Positions 12,743 to 25,609 of a stretch of DNA of 64,000 bases are shown one piece after another. Numbering within the stretch: position 1 is the stretch's first letter; each line of letters opens with the position of its first letter. A program made the translations under genes and the position numbers. Location: NCBI RefSeq assembly GCF_958979055.1, contig NC_084891.1:23190001-23254000 (forward strand). The letters are read 5' to 3'. The notes beneath the pieces are model-generated. The model searched no databases. It was given only the letters and a program-made list of their open reading frames with translations, and was not told where the DNA came from. Source of the stretch: Alnus glutinosa (taxonomy: Eukaryota > Streptophyta > Magnoliopsida > Fagales > Betulaceae).

Positions 12743-13285
12743 ATGGCCGTGGGAGGTTTCGCCGTTGACGGACCCGGGAGCAGCTTCAAAGGCAAGATAA
12801 CAGTGTCTGTGGTAATCACGTGCATCGTTGCTGCCTCCAGTGGCCTGATATTTGGATATGACATCGGAATTTCAGGTACCATATTTTCTGACGGGACTTT
12901 TCAGATGGTGGTGGTTTTTTCTTTTTCTTTTTTCTCTTTTTAATTTTTGATACGCGTAGCCTTTTCCTAAAAGAAGGTTGTGGCTTAATTATTTATAGTG
13001 AGTACTGTTTAGCTCCGGTGATGTCTTAAAATTACCAATATACAAGACGAAGAAGAAAAAGCTGTTAAAAAATATCATGTCTAATATAATATTCTGTTTT
13101 AGAATTAGAGCCTAACTGTTTCTATTTTAATATTATATTAAATTATCATTTATTCAACAAAATTTTAACATATATAAAGAGATAAATTCATTATTTTACC
13201 GTACCACAAATAAAAGTACTTGAATATATATCGGTTTCGTACGTAATGATTGAGGTTGTGTAAGAGTAGAGGAGTAGAAGTATAC

Positions 13286-13340
<55 letters not shown>

Positions 13341-16300
13341 AATGTCTCATGCACCACAGTTGTAGATAAGAGACATGAGATGGGTCTCACGTGAGACCCA
13401 TGTGATAGGACCTACTATGTGGGACTTACTCATGTCTCTTGATTCTTGCACAACAGTTGCACAACTGTTATGTAAGAATCATGTTCCATCTGGTTTAATT
13501 GGGTTTGTATTTTTTGTCGTTGTCATTGCCAACATAATAGAAATATAGAATAGATTGAAGCATAAGCAAAAGTTTGAGAAAACCTAACACGACGTCAAAC
13601 CAACGCTCTTAAAATCCCACCAAACCGGTGCTCCCACTGGGAACCAATTTTTTAGGTAAGCTGTCCTCAGTCGGCTGAGTAAGCACGGCAAACGCCATAC
13701 ATAAATATAAATAATTTGATTTGAGAAATGAAAATTGACAGGTATATAGATGAGGTTCATTACCTAGGATCTCTAGATTAATACATTTAGCCCCCCTAAA
13801 TTTACACATCTCCGTTATTTACACTAATTTTTTTTTGTTTTTTTTAAAAGTTGTCACTACGTATACTCTAACTACCGCTTTATTGTAGTTAACACTCTTT
13901 ATTAGCGATTTTGTCAAATTGAACGAAAAATGTCACTTGAGATATTGTATGTGTGTTTTTTTTTTTAATATAAATGACCCAAAATGCCCTTGAAGTTTTT
14001 TCTTTTTCATTTTTTTGTTTGTTTGCTTGTTTATTTAAAGTCTGTTGATACAGTTGACTGCCTCTAAGTAATCCAGCTAGGAATACATGCAAAACAAATA
14101 TAGACATAAGTAACTCGTCGAATACATCAACGGTGGACACTCTAAAACCTAAGTCAATAGTATAATTTTTGAAAGGATAGGAAGAAGGGAAGTAATATGC
14201 ATACCTTAGACTTAGGGTTTGTCACATTTTTTATAGGACTACCATAGGTAAGGCAACTAGGCTTGATATGGCCAACATCGAATATCAAGGGTTCAGTATA
14301 AAAGGTAGTAGATTCTCATGAATGCATTTTTTTTTTTCTAGATATGCTCCATTGGGGCCCTTCCATATAGAGTCAAGCATTTCTTCTATAGTGCTAGGTC
14401 CAAATAGGCAAAGCCATTAATGGGAGGATACTTTTTCTTAAATAGCCTTCTTCCTATATGCATGCTTGCCTAGGGGTGGGTATAACCCGCCCGTACCCGA
14501 CAAACCACCCAACCCTACATCGAAATGGACAGATCGCATATTTACAAAGTCAGACACGAGCCTTAATATGAAAGACTCGTGTGTTACGAGGTGGTTTGTA
14601 GAATTGATATTTTTCCAACCCGCCCTGCCCCGAGTATAGGTATAAGTATATATATGAAATTTGCCCCAACCCTAATCTGATTTAGAAAATCAGAACTCTT
14701 CACTCTCGTCCTTCTCTAACTCAAACGGTGCATCTACTTTGTTTAAGAGAAGCAAAAATAGTCATCATGTGAAGCATATATAGCCTGCATAGGCCATAAA
14801 GAGCTAGCTTTTTTAATTTTGAGACTTGTGTTGTTGTGCATAACTTCAATGACAAAAAAAGGACTCAAACGACGATGAGAGTTTATTACCTTGTGTCCCT
14901 GTTATATGACCTCAACCAGCAGAGGCATTGACCCCTTACTTCATTCTTAAACGATTATACGATGGGTTTTCAGAATATTCACTCTTCAAGATTTCAACCG
15001 GGCATCACAAACCTGTCTCAGATTGTGTTTGGGTAATATCTGAACCCACTCTAACCCGCCCCGTGAAACCCGATACCCGGCGGTAAGCATAGTTATGGTG
15101 TGGGTAACGAGGTTGAATTTCTCAACCTTAAAACCTCATAAGGAGATCGTGTGCTAAGGAACCATCAGTTCATGAAACTCGTGGGAGATCATCAGTCAAT
15201 TCAAGGCTCGTCGGTCAATCGACTCCCAGAGGAGTTGTTCGTTGGTTAGAGTTGAGTGAAACATATGAAGGGGTCTCATGTTAATGATGGGACACTCGAT
15301 GCTTTTGAGGGCAGATGGACCTCTATAAGCCCGCGAGCAAATGGGCCTTAGCCTTAGTGGGCCTTCAGTGAACTTGCAGTATTTCATATTACCAAAGCCG
15401 TTTAGCTGTTCAAAATTTTCCTTATGTCTCTTCAAAATTCCATCAAATCCAAAAATAACAATTGTGATTATCTTTTCCCTTTCATCTCATTTTCTAATTG
15501 TTCAAAAATGGTTGATTTAGATTTGAAAGCATAGATTGTCTCGCTCGACATGCCCAACAAATTCTCAAAACTCTCCAAAAAAACTCCAAAAGTTTCGTTA
15601 TTTTTTATTTATTTTTTTTTTTTTTGAAAGAATGAGTAGAACTATATATTGACAAAAGAATCAAACTGTACAAAAGTTCACCAAAAAACTCACAATACAA
15701 CTAGAGAAAACATCTCTAGGCATCCAACCAAACACAAAAACTAAGAGAAAACCACCACCCCAAAACTAACAGAAAGAACTAAGTCAGAATGTTGGTATCA
15801 ACATTCCATTTATGACAAAGATTGATATTCTCAATATTCTTCTGAAATTTTCCTTTCCTAGAAATTCTGCACCGAATCTCCTAAAAAATTTGCTTCAATA
15901 TCTGCTTTTCAATACGGGTTGTCTACCAAACTTTATCTCATTTCTAGCTCGCCAAATATTATACACAATAGAACTAAAACTCAACCTACATAAGTATCCC
16001 TTCAAGCTCTTATCCTTCCAGCTACAGCAGCCTTCATCAATCAGTTCATCCCAATTATTAGTTGGCATCAAAATGCCACAACGTTGCATACATTCTTTCC
16101 ATATCCTGGAACTGACACCACAAAGAAAGAAAAGGTGGTCTCGGCTCTCAGTTCCACTCCTGCAAAACACACAACTAGTATCACCCATAAAGCTCCAAGC
16201 AAGCATACTGTCTCCAATAGATAGTCTGTTGTTGACAGCTAACCAAAGGATGAAAGCTTGTTTTGGGATTCCAAGATTATGCCAAACCAGCGGCCACCAA

Positions 16301-19300
16301 CCTACAATTGGTTTTTTCTTCTTGAGATGATTCCAGGTCTCTGCACATACAAATGTACCAGACCGAGCAAGTGTCTATACATGCTTGTCAATAGCTCCTA
16401 TAGATACATTCGGCAGCCTACTTTGAATAGCAACAAGCTCCTCAGAACGGGCAGGCCTCCAACACCACTCTTCTTGCTTTAGGACCGAATCCAGTTTAGC
16501 CTCCAGTCTGCTATTGGAATTGTAAATAATTCTATAGCCAAATCTGTCTGCTAAAGCACTAAAAGGATGTCAGTTATCCACCCACAAATGAATCTTGCTG
16601 CCATTGCCCACTTCAAACCTGAGAAATTCTGGTGCTAGGCCCCTAATTTTCAACAATTTCCTCCAACACCATGAACTATTATTAGGGATGCTTACACTCC
16701 AAAAGCTCTTCCCTTTCAGCAAGTATTTTTGAACCCAAGCCACCCATATAGAACCAGATTGAGCAAAAATATTCCGCATATGCCTCATCATGGAAGAGAT
16801 ATTCCAAATCTCCACATCTTTCAACTCCAACCCTCCTTCCTTTTTAGGAAAATAAATATCAGTCGAAGATACTTTAGCCTTAGCCTTAGTACCATCATTT
16901 CCATTCCATGAAAATCGACTGAATTTCTGGTTAACATCTTTAAGAATTTTCTTAGGAAGAATAAAAATGCTAGACCAATAGACTTGAATGCTATAAAGAA
17001 TAGAAGAAAGGAGCTACAACCTTCCTGCAAAGGATAACTTTCTAGAAGTCCATGAGTCTATTCGGCCAGCAATTTTATCAAGGAGAACTTTGCAATCTAC
17101 AGCCGACAACTTAAAAGATATAAGAGGGACTTCAAGGTATCGGACAGGGAGATGTTCTTCCCCCATTTGCAGTTTAGTAAAGAGGGTGGACTTCAGCCTT
17201 TCCGAAACTCCAGAGCAAAAAAGAGAACTTTTTGAAGGATTTGCTCTTAAACCTGAAAGCAACTCAAATTCCCTCAAAGCTGCTTTAATGATGGTAATGG
17301 AAATCGAACTTGCATCTGAAAACAGCAACGAGTCATCCGCAAAACAGAGGTGAGTTAAGTTCATCCAGGAGCACCTGTGATGAAACTTAAAACCAGATCC
17401 TTCTCTAGTATACTCCTTCATCAACTTAGAGAAAACCTCCATAACAAGAACAAACAGATAAGGGGATAAATGACCACCTTGCCTTAAGCCTTTTTCCCCT
17501 TTAAAGTACCCCTCCAAAGTCCCATTATTGTTTTCTTTTTGGGCCTCCAAGCTTTTCACAGCTTCAGCCACGGCTTGCTTGGCTTATGAGAAATATCTTC
17601 GACTCCCTGAGCTTCGAAGAGTTCCAGTGTTGAAAAAATGAGTCTATTTTGAAACTGACCTTGCAAGCTTTGAAAATTTCGTTTCGGTTTGTCTCAATGG
17701 TGTTGTCAGACACAAGGTCGCACGTGAGCCAGCGTGAGTGGAAGCGGAGGCTTGAGTGACTGAGTCACTCGCGACAAGTCTGATAGAGCTTATTGCTAAC
17801 CTTTGCGAGGATGGTGTGACACGTGGAAAGAATCCGATTATCTTTCTGAGGTCATCCAAAGGTGTCTTGGCTTGCAACGAGAGCTACGCCAAGATGTGGA
17901 AGCTTCCAAGTGAGATTGTCGGTCGTTTGCCACGTGGCCCAAATTCGAGGATCTAGCATAGAAGATCCTTTGCTCCATCAAGTGCAAGATGCTGAGGTGT
18001 CCATACCCTCTCGACTTGGGTGAGCCGAGCCTCGAATACGACTTGGTGACCTTTTTATTTAACAACTTTATTTTTTTTTTGCTTTACGTGCTTCATTTTG
18101 TAACATAAATGGTATTTCATTTATGGTTAAAATAGATAGTACTTTCGTCTAAAAATTAATGAAAGTTCACATCAACACCCTTAAAAAACTAATACATGTC
18201 CTAAGCCTCATTAAAAATAAAATAAAAATCTCCAAAAAGGAGGAACATAGGTTCAAGTGGACACATTTTTCATTTAATTTGACAAAAAATGATAATTGAA
18301 TGTGTTAATTGTGACAGAATAATAGTTAGTGGGGGTCAAGTATCACTTTTAAAGTTGATGGCCTAATAAGTGTTAGAGCAGTGTAAATTTGAGGGGTCAA
18401 GTGACTTTTTTTCCCCCTTTAATAGACTTCTATGTTAATATGTAATCGACCATTTTTTGAGTAAGAAAGACAAATTTATACTTACAAATGTTCATAAATA
18501 AGTGTAAATTAAATGTTTTTGCAGCAAGTCCTGTACTTTTCTATGCATTCTCAAAAGATTATTTAATTCGTTGGTAAATACTTACCGTAAGATTGAGGAT
18601 CAAAACCAATTAATGCTCCGTTTGTTTCGACGTAAAATGGTTTCCGTCGTAAAATATTTTCGACGAAATCAATTTCAAAAGAAATTATTTTCTCGAAAAT
18701 ATTTTTCGGCGTTTGGTTCGCACGAAAAAATTACGAAAAGGGAAAATGCAACTGTCGCCAGAATCCGGCGACGACCGGTCGCCGTCGCCGGAATCCGGCG
18801 AACATGTTTGGCCGGATCCGGCCAAAATTGCCGGATTCCGGCAGGACACCTCCTGGCCCGGTCAGATCCGGTCATTTTGGCCGGATCTCGGCAGGATCAG
18901 TGGCCGGATCCGGTCAGATCCCGCCGGATTCCGGCTATTTGGGCCAGATCCGGCCGGATCAGTAGCCGGATCCGGTCAGATCCCGCCGGATCCCGGCCAT
19001 TTTGACCGGATCCGGCGGGGTCAGTGGCCGGATCCGGTCAGATCCGGCCGGATCCCGGCAATTTCGGCCGGATCCGGTCAAATCCGGCCAGATCCCGGCA
19101 ATTTCAGCCGGATCCGGTCAGATCAGGCCGGTTCCGGCAGGTTTCTGTCCATGGATTCCGGCGGCCGGCGGTGTTCCGGCGGCTGGCGGTATTCCGGCGG
19201 CCTGATTCCGGCGGCCTGATTCCGGCAGTCGGCAGGATTCCGGTGGTCGGATTCCGACGCCGGCATTATTCCAGTGACTTGATGATGCCGGATACCGGTG

Positions 19301-21491
19301 CTGCCTATTTTCGAACGACCGACTATTGTAGGATTTGGACAATCAGATATCAAACGTGCGTGTAAGGACGAAGAATATAATTTTGGAAAACGATTTACGG
19401 TTTTAAAAACCGTAAATCGTTTTCCAAAAATTAAAGAAGGTTTTACGGTCAAACCGAAAATGATTTTCGTTGATCGTTATTTTCGCCCCTACCAAACACC
19501 GTAAAATACCGAAATCATTTTCCGGAAATCATTTTACGCCGAAACAAACGGAGCATAAAGTAGCAATCCAACCTCTCACCCAATTGCAACATTTCACTGC
19601 AAAGTTTGCTATCAAGGACACGAAGTATTCCCAGTTTAAGTTGCTCTTATGGTCATTTAAATTAGAGATATATTATTTGTACACACTTTGCACACATATT
19701 TAAACTAAATTTCAGAAAATAAATTGTTTAGAATTGCTTATTTTAAAAAAAATGTGATTTAAAAAGGTAAAAAAAATATGTACTTTCAAATTGTAGACAA
19801 GATAAAGCGTTTTTAATAACGCTCAATTTTAAAAGTCAAACTGTAGTTTTGCATGAAAGACTTTTAAATCACACTCCAAAATTTTTGTGTTTCAAGTTTC
19901 AACTAATCAAAACTAAATATTTTCGTGGAAACTGTCGTTAACTTTCAGGAGGCGTAACAACAATGGTACCATTTCTTCACAAATTCTTCCCGTCAGTACT
20001 GAGAAAGGCAGCAGAGGCCAAAACAAACATGTATTGCGTGTTTGATAGCCAGCTTTTAACATCATTCACATCATCACTATACATAGCAGGGTTAGCAGCG
20101 TCACTCGTAGCTAGCCGAGTCACAGCAGCAATTGGCCGCAAAAATACCATCGTCATAGGTGGCTGCACCTTTCTTGCAGGCGCTGCCATCAACGGTGGGG
20201 CGGCCAATATTGCCATGCTCATCCTCGGACGTATCTTGCTCGGCTTCGGCGTTGGTTTCACTAACCAGGTAAGTCATTAATTATTAAGTTCTTTTACAAA
20301 TTGTCTACGTACTATATATATATTAACTCACTTTGGAAAAATATGCAGGGATCTTTATTAGATTTATTTAAAATAAGTAAATAACTTATTAATTATTTTG
20401 AGTATTTCAAATAATTATGAAATCTATTTTATATTTAAAATTTTTATTTGCATTTAATTGAAAGATTTACATCTTTCAAGTCAATTCAAAATTTTAGAAG
20501 GAAAAGCAAAATTTTGAAGTGTAAAGTAGGAGAAACGTTTTTGTCTCACATTGGCTAAGCATAAAAATGTCAACTAGTTTATAAGGAACTAATGAAATAT
20601 TGTAGCTCCTCACTTAACAATAAATTAAGCGACGGAGAAGCTAGAGAGCTAGCTGCCTAGCATAACAAAGCTATTCGCGTCACGTGCAATGGGCGCTATG
20701 AGGTGTACTCTTTGCAAAATAAAAATTCGACTAAGATTAGTCCAGGTTGACCGAGCTAATGGTTACATTTCGTGTCCATTGGATTAAATGATTTTGGACC
20801 ATTAGATGTGTCCAAAATCACTATAAAGATGATCCTTTGGTGATCATATGCAATTCTTTTTATTCTCTTACATATTTTTTTGGGAGAAACTTTATTTAAT
20901 CCCATGAACTTTTATCACTTTTGTAATGTTTCTTTAAAGTTAAAAAAATCTTAATTTAATGTATTAAACTTTTTTTAAAAAAATCAATCTTGCCATCTGT
21001 TAGGATTTTCTGATAATTTATAAGGAGGCTGTTGAAAATCCTAAAATACCATTATTTAAAAATAAAATTTTAATTGTAAAGTTTACAAGGGCACAAGGGT
21101 AATTTTATTATTTAACTGTTTGATTTAACCCCAAATCCTAAATGTAGGGTAAAATTGTAAAAAATTAAAAGTTCGATACACTAATTAATTGAGAGTTTTT
21201 TTTTTTTTTTTTTTTTAAAAAAAAAGAACTTTGAAGGAACATTACAAAAGTAATGTAAGTTCATAGAGTTAAAGTGAATTTTTCTCTATTTCTATATTTT
21301 TCTATCTGAAATCCCTTAGCAAATAGAAAAAGAACAAAATTCGTTGTAAAGATATGAGACCTTTCCATATTTTCCCTGTTATTTCTAAAATATTTTCCAA
21401 CATCTTGTATCCTCACTATATCCCTCGTCAGATTGGCTACTATTGTTGTACAATTTTAGGACCATATTATATATGAGGCATTTTACAAATC

Positions 21492-21568
<77 letters not shown>

Positions 21569-23458
21569 GTTAAATCAGTATTGACATATATACTAATGTT
21601 ATCATGAAGGCAACTCCCGTGTACCTCTCGGAGGTGGCACCGCCCAAATGGCGAGGTGCATTCAATACAGGCTTTCAATTCTTCATAGCAATCGGGGTGG
21701 TTGCAGCCAATTGCATAAACTACGGCACCGCTAAGCACACCTGGGGCTGGCGCCTCTCCCTCGGCCTTGCCATTGTACCCGCCATTATAATGACGACGGG
21801 TGCACTTCTTATATCGGACACGCCTAGTAGCCTAGTGGAGCGCGGCAAGCTGGAGCAAGCTAAGAAATCCCTTCTCAAAATCAGAGGTTCAGACGCCGAC
21901 GTGGAAGACGAGTTGGCCGAGCTGAAGAGGTCGAGTGAAGTTGCTAAAGCCGCTCATAGGGAGCCGTTCGTGACCATATTCGAGAGGCAATACCGGCCTC
22001 ACCTTGTGATGGCAATTGCCATACCATTTTTTCAGCAGCTCACAGGAATTAATGTAATTGCGTTCTACGCGCCGGTTCTTTTCCAATCGGTGGGCTTTGG
22101 TAATGACTCTGCCTTAATAGCTGCCATTATACTAGGATTGGTCAACTTGGGTTCTATCCTCGTCTCCACATTCGTCGTTGATCGCTATGGTCGAAAATTT
22201 CTGTTCATGGAGGGTGGGATTCAAATGTTCATTTGCCAGGTATGTATCAAATCTCGATATTTCAGTTATGTCACATGCATATATATATTTGGGTGAGAAA
22301 ATTCAACCTTGAAAAAAGTATACATACTCACAGCTGGGTCACCAGACCCGCGACAGGGTCCTTTGACAGTCTGACCCACGTTGGGTCATGCCGTAACTTG
22401 TGTTGGGTTGTAGCGTGACCCATTGACGTAGGTCACCAAACCCACAGCGGCGTTTGGTGGTGACCCCAGTTGGTCACCAGGTGACTTAGGGGTCAACTTC
22501 TTCTCTTTTTTATTTTTTTTGAATACTTTTTAAAGTTTTTTTTATTAAAAAAAAATTAATTTGAAATTAATGATAAATTTAAAATTTTATAAAAATTTCA
22601 AGAGTATAAAGGTCATTTCACCTATTTTACTGTTTGATTTAACGTCAAATCCTAACGAATGAGAAACATTGAAACAAATTGAAAGATTAAGGGGTGAAAT
22701 TGAAAGTTTTTTAACTTTGAGCGTAGTTTCAAATTGATTAAAAGTTTAGGAGGAATTTTTTGAATAATAATAAATGAAGTAAAAATACAAAATTTCACCT
22801 AGTAAATGTTGGAATTACAAAATTTTTGTGAAATACAAAATTGTAGCTTTCTGAATAAGCTTTCCATTGCCACCAAATTTGTTTCCATCTGATGTCGGAA
22901 TCACGAGATAAATTTTTTTTTTTTTTTTTTGGAAGTAAAACGGTCTCATAAAAAGGGGTAAAACCGCCCTCAATCACTCACGCAAGCCCATGTACTCATT
23001 ATTTGATCTCGTGTTGTAAATTGGTGAAGGTGGCGGTGGCTTGCGTGCTAGCAGCCACAACGGGTGTCTCTGGCACCAAGCACATCTCAAAGGGCTACGC
23101 TGTGTTAGTACTCGTGCTAATGTGCACCTATGCTGCCGGTTTCGGCTGGTCATGGGGCCCTCTAAGCTGGCTGATTCCAAGTGAAATATTTCCTATGAAA
23201 ATCCGGCCCACAGGCCAAAGCATAAGTGTTGCCGTGAACTTCGCAACCACGTTTGTGCTATCTCAAACCTTTCTATCCATGCTATGCCACTTCAAATTCG
23301 GCACTTTCCTGTTCTATGCCGGCTGGATCGCGGTTATGACCATTTTTGTTGCACTTTTCTTGCCGGAGACAAAAGGAATCCCTTTGGACTCGATGGATGC
23401 GGTGTGGGAGCGGCATTGGTATTGGCGCCGGTTTGTCCGGGGGCAGCCGGAGCATTGA
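12743..23458 (+). CDS. STP: STP-family monosaccharide/H+ symporter, 4 exons
   Basis: Plasma-membrane hexose-proton symporter of the MFS sugar porter family; imports apoplastic monosaccharides. Exons: 12743-12875, 19949-20268, 21610-22239, 23030-23458; 1512 nt, 503 aa, phases consistent. The N-terminus MAVGGFAVDGP and first membrane segment ending GLIFGYDIGISGGVTTM are diagnostic of plant STPs. Further marks are the loop motif AAIGRKN, FGVGFTNQ, QQLTGINVIAFYAP, DRYGRKFLF, WSWGPLSWLIPSEIFP and PETKGIP, with a C-terminus WYWRRFVRGQPEH. The PESPR-type motif reads DTPSS. Length fits the family (about 500-520 aa) and 12 membrane segments are expected. Introns are 7.1, 1.3 and 0.8 kb and full of repeats. 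Which STP paralogue this is, and its sugar preference, cannot be read from sequence. Confidence 0.95.
14470..15110. repeat. Repeat-like block with ACCCGCCC/GGGCGGG words
   Basis: Inside STP intron 1, motifs such as GGGTATAACCCGCCCGTACC (about 14478) and AACCCGCCCCGTGAAACCCG (about 15053) bracket AT-rich filler. The ends are roughly inverted relative to each other, which suggests a degraded hAT-like non-autonomous element. No target duplication was confirmed. Confidence 0.35.
15600..17580 (-). mobile_element. 5'-truncated LINE retrotransposon in STP intron 1, antisense
   Basis: Minus-strand fragments code for the C-terminal half of a LINE ORF2. At 17571-17014 is a reverse-transcriptase segment with GLRQGGHLSPYLFVLVMEV and the catalytic FADDSLLFS (F in place of the usual Y). 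At 16830-16570 and 16206-15895 is the zf-RVT region (WVAWVQKYLLKGKSFW; CVFCRSGTESRDHLFFLC). Frames are broken between the pieces, so it is a pseudogene. A T-run at 15612-15625 on the + strand is the poly(A) tail of the minus-strand element. The endonuclease and first half of the RT are missing, as expected of 5' truncation during target-primed insertion. No clear target-site duplication was seen. Confidence 0.85.
18775..19140. repeat. Degenerate GGCCGGATCCGG array
   Basis: The palindromic word CCGGATCCGG, spaced by GTCAGATCC(C/G)G, GGATCCCGGC and short (A/T)TTT(G/C) spacers, recurs in units of roughly 40-60 bp. CpG density is strikingly high for an AT-rich intron. Flanking DNA to 19260 continues with ATTCCGGCGGC words. 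This is the core of the Harbinger-like element. Confidence 0.85.
19381..19429. repeat. Perfect 24-bp-arm hairpin inside the Harbinger-like element
   Basis: Arm 19381-19404 (TTTTGGAAAACGATTTACGG plus TTTT) is exactly complementary to 19406-19429, with a single-base loop. A cruciform or extended stem-loop is predicted. Confidence 0.9.
20890..21270. repeat. Transposon-related repeat in STP intron 2
   Basis: Words such as TTATTTAACTGTTTGATTTA (near 21107) and AAATCCTAA match segments at about 22620-22660 and in the element at 43963-45404 (CAACAGTTTGATTTAACG near 45279). The three places share one dispersed repeat family; no intact ends were resolved here. Confidence 0.45.
21492..21563. repeat. 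(AT)n microsatellite of about 70 bp before STP exon 3
   Basis: Near-perfect AT dinucleotide run ending about 45 bp before the exon 3 acceptor. Expected to be length-variable between individuals. Confidence 0.95.
22310..22760. repeat. Transposon-related repeat in STP intron 3
   Basis: A block of GGGTCACCAGACCCG and TGACCCACGTTGGGTCATG-type words (22335-22500) is followed by the TTTGATTTAACGTCAAATCC segment. The same combination (TGTGACCCACGGTGGGGCAC, GTTAAATCCTAACG) occurs at 44300-44460, so this is one repeat family present in both genes' introns. Confidence 0.5.
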
Positions 23459-25609
23459 TTTGGCGTTAGAGGAATGCTTATCCGTACATGTACACCATTG
23501 TTGGCAACAATACAATGTTGGGTTTTTTTTTACAAATATTATATCTTTAGGCTTTCTCGTACGTGTTTTTTTTAGTTTCAATTTGAACAATTAATTAACT
23601 CCATTGCAATTTATAACATTGATATTTTTTTTCACAATTCTAGAGTGTTTTGAGCGTGCAAAAGACTAGGAGATATGGTACGTTTACAATTTTTGTACAA
23701 TTTTAAGATTTTTTTTTTTTAAAAAAAAATTAAATTATTTGATATGTATGACCCACGTGTAGAAAAACAGATCCAATGATTATTTTTTAAAAAAAAGTTA
23801 TTGATATTGTATAAGAATTGTACAACAATAATTTTTCAATGAAGATGGTAGACTCCCTTTCTCGCCTTATCTAATCAGGAGGTTTGATCAAAGGCCAATC
23901 ATCTTCATATGGTGGATGATGTCTTTCTAACCGAAAAAAAAAATAATAGGTTTACAAAAATGTATAAAATTTGGTGATGATATTTATGTTATTCGAGGAA
24001 AGAATAAGTTAATCAAACATATGCACAAATTCGAACTTGTTTGAAAAATAGATAACCAAATTTGAACATATATTTTAATTTAACGATAAGCTCGGTACGG
24101 CTCATGTTTAAAACATCATTAAAATAACAAAACTTGAATTTCTAATATTTGGTTATGCTTAACTCTGTTACAAACCCATTTTTAACTAAAAAAATTATCC
24201 TTTTGAACCAACTAAATATGAGGGGGAAAAAAAAAAAAGATTTGATGCATATTATGGTAAGATGAAACGCCTCCATACTAACCCTCTTACTATTGTTGAA
24301 GACTTGTTGGGCTGGCTTAGACATTAATGGTTGGGCCATTGATCCGGCAGAAGGAGTGGAGGCTTATTTGGACCGGCCTTTCGATAGTCTGGTTTGGAGT
24401 TTTGTTCGGCTAACTTCTAATCAGCTCTACTTCATTCCAGGGCCTGCACCAATGGATCCTCACCGCAAACTTTATAGTGCTCCTATCCAAAGAGCGTTTT
24501 GTGGTGGAAGCTCTAAAATTTTATTTAATTAATATAAGGCAAAAATTACGTTAGACAACTTTTAAACTAAATATTTTACTTTTTAATTAGGTACTTTTAG
24601 ACAAGTATTATTATTTTTAATCATTTATCTCTCTTCTCCATCTCTTGGTGGTTTAAGAAAACAATTATAAAATAAAAAATAGAATAAAAAATCTGTTGAA
24701 ATTTGTATTAAAAAATAGTAAGTAAAGTAAAAAAATTATTCTTTTTGATTAGTTAAACTGCATAACATTATGCTTCGTATAGTCTTTTTATGCAAAGTAA
24801 TAATGTTTTATTTATTTATTTATTTTCTAATTTTTTTATAAGGATATTTTTTTGTCATTTTTGGTACAAATGCTCATACGTTATAAATTTTTGGTAGTTT
24901 AAAAGGAGGGAATTTATTGATACAATTTTTAGGTCGAAAGAATGACGCGACGTTGCAAATTAAGTGTTAGCTTGAAAAAAATATATGTAAATTTTTTTAA
25001 TAAATAATAAAACCGACCCCGGCGTTGTGAATAGTCCGACCTCGTGACCAGCAACTAGTTAGGCTAAAGATTAGCATGGCCAATTGCAACCGTTGTTAGA
25101 CAAGTAGACAACCTAAACTTTATATGCATATTTTGAAGGCCATACCCTTAACTTAATTATGAGTCCCCACACAAAAAGAAAGAAATCCTGGTCAGATTAA
25201 TCTGCTGCATTGAAGTGCATGTTATGAATCGATCTCCTCCTAATTAATAGAGTGGGTATCGGCTAGCCACTTAATTTGTTGGGGTTAATTGTATTCAAAG
25301 CCACAGTACTGTTTCTCTCTCCAAAATGTTTCATTTTCAACGACTGGAAAAACCAAAAAATGGGTTACGTGCCGCCCTCCAAACCTAACTTGGGCCGTTG
25401 CTGTCAATTTCCTTACAAATTATGACTCATCCAAATTAGTCATTAAATTTTGTTGACTAGCTATGATCAGTAAATGATAACGTACAACACGCAAATATAT
25501 GTCCTCCCTTCCTTCTACTTTCAGAATTAGCCCTTGGCAAGAATTTTATTTCATTTTAGGAAATATTGTACTATATATTATCCTTAGCCTAAATTAAAAA
25601 TACTCTATG

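Larger units (their letters stand above)
18614..19555. mobile_element. 942-bp Harbinger-like non-autonomous element with a GC-rich core
   Basis: Terminal inverted repeats TGCTCCGTTTGTTTCGACGT (left) and ACGCCGAAACAAACGGAGCA (right) flank the element. A 3-bp TAA duplication sits at 18611-18613 and 19556-19558, the size and sequence typical of PIF/Harbinger insertions. The AT-rich arms surround a core (about 18760-19260) made of degenerate CCGGATCCGG-type words, and a near-perfect hairpin lies at 19381-19429. Open frames across the core give Pro/Arg/Ser/Gly repeats in several frames and are not genes. It lies in STP intron 1. Confidence 0.8.

Noticed and set aside
18571..19365. Overlapping long open frames on both strands giving Pro/Gly/Arg/Ser repeats
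   Set aside because: They exist in several frames of the GGATCC array and lie inside a DNA transposon in an intron; composition, not coding.
24293..24532. 79-aa frame with protein-like composition
   Set aside because: No recognisable domain, no plausible splice partners, surrounded by AT-rich spacer.
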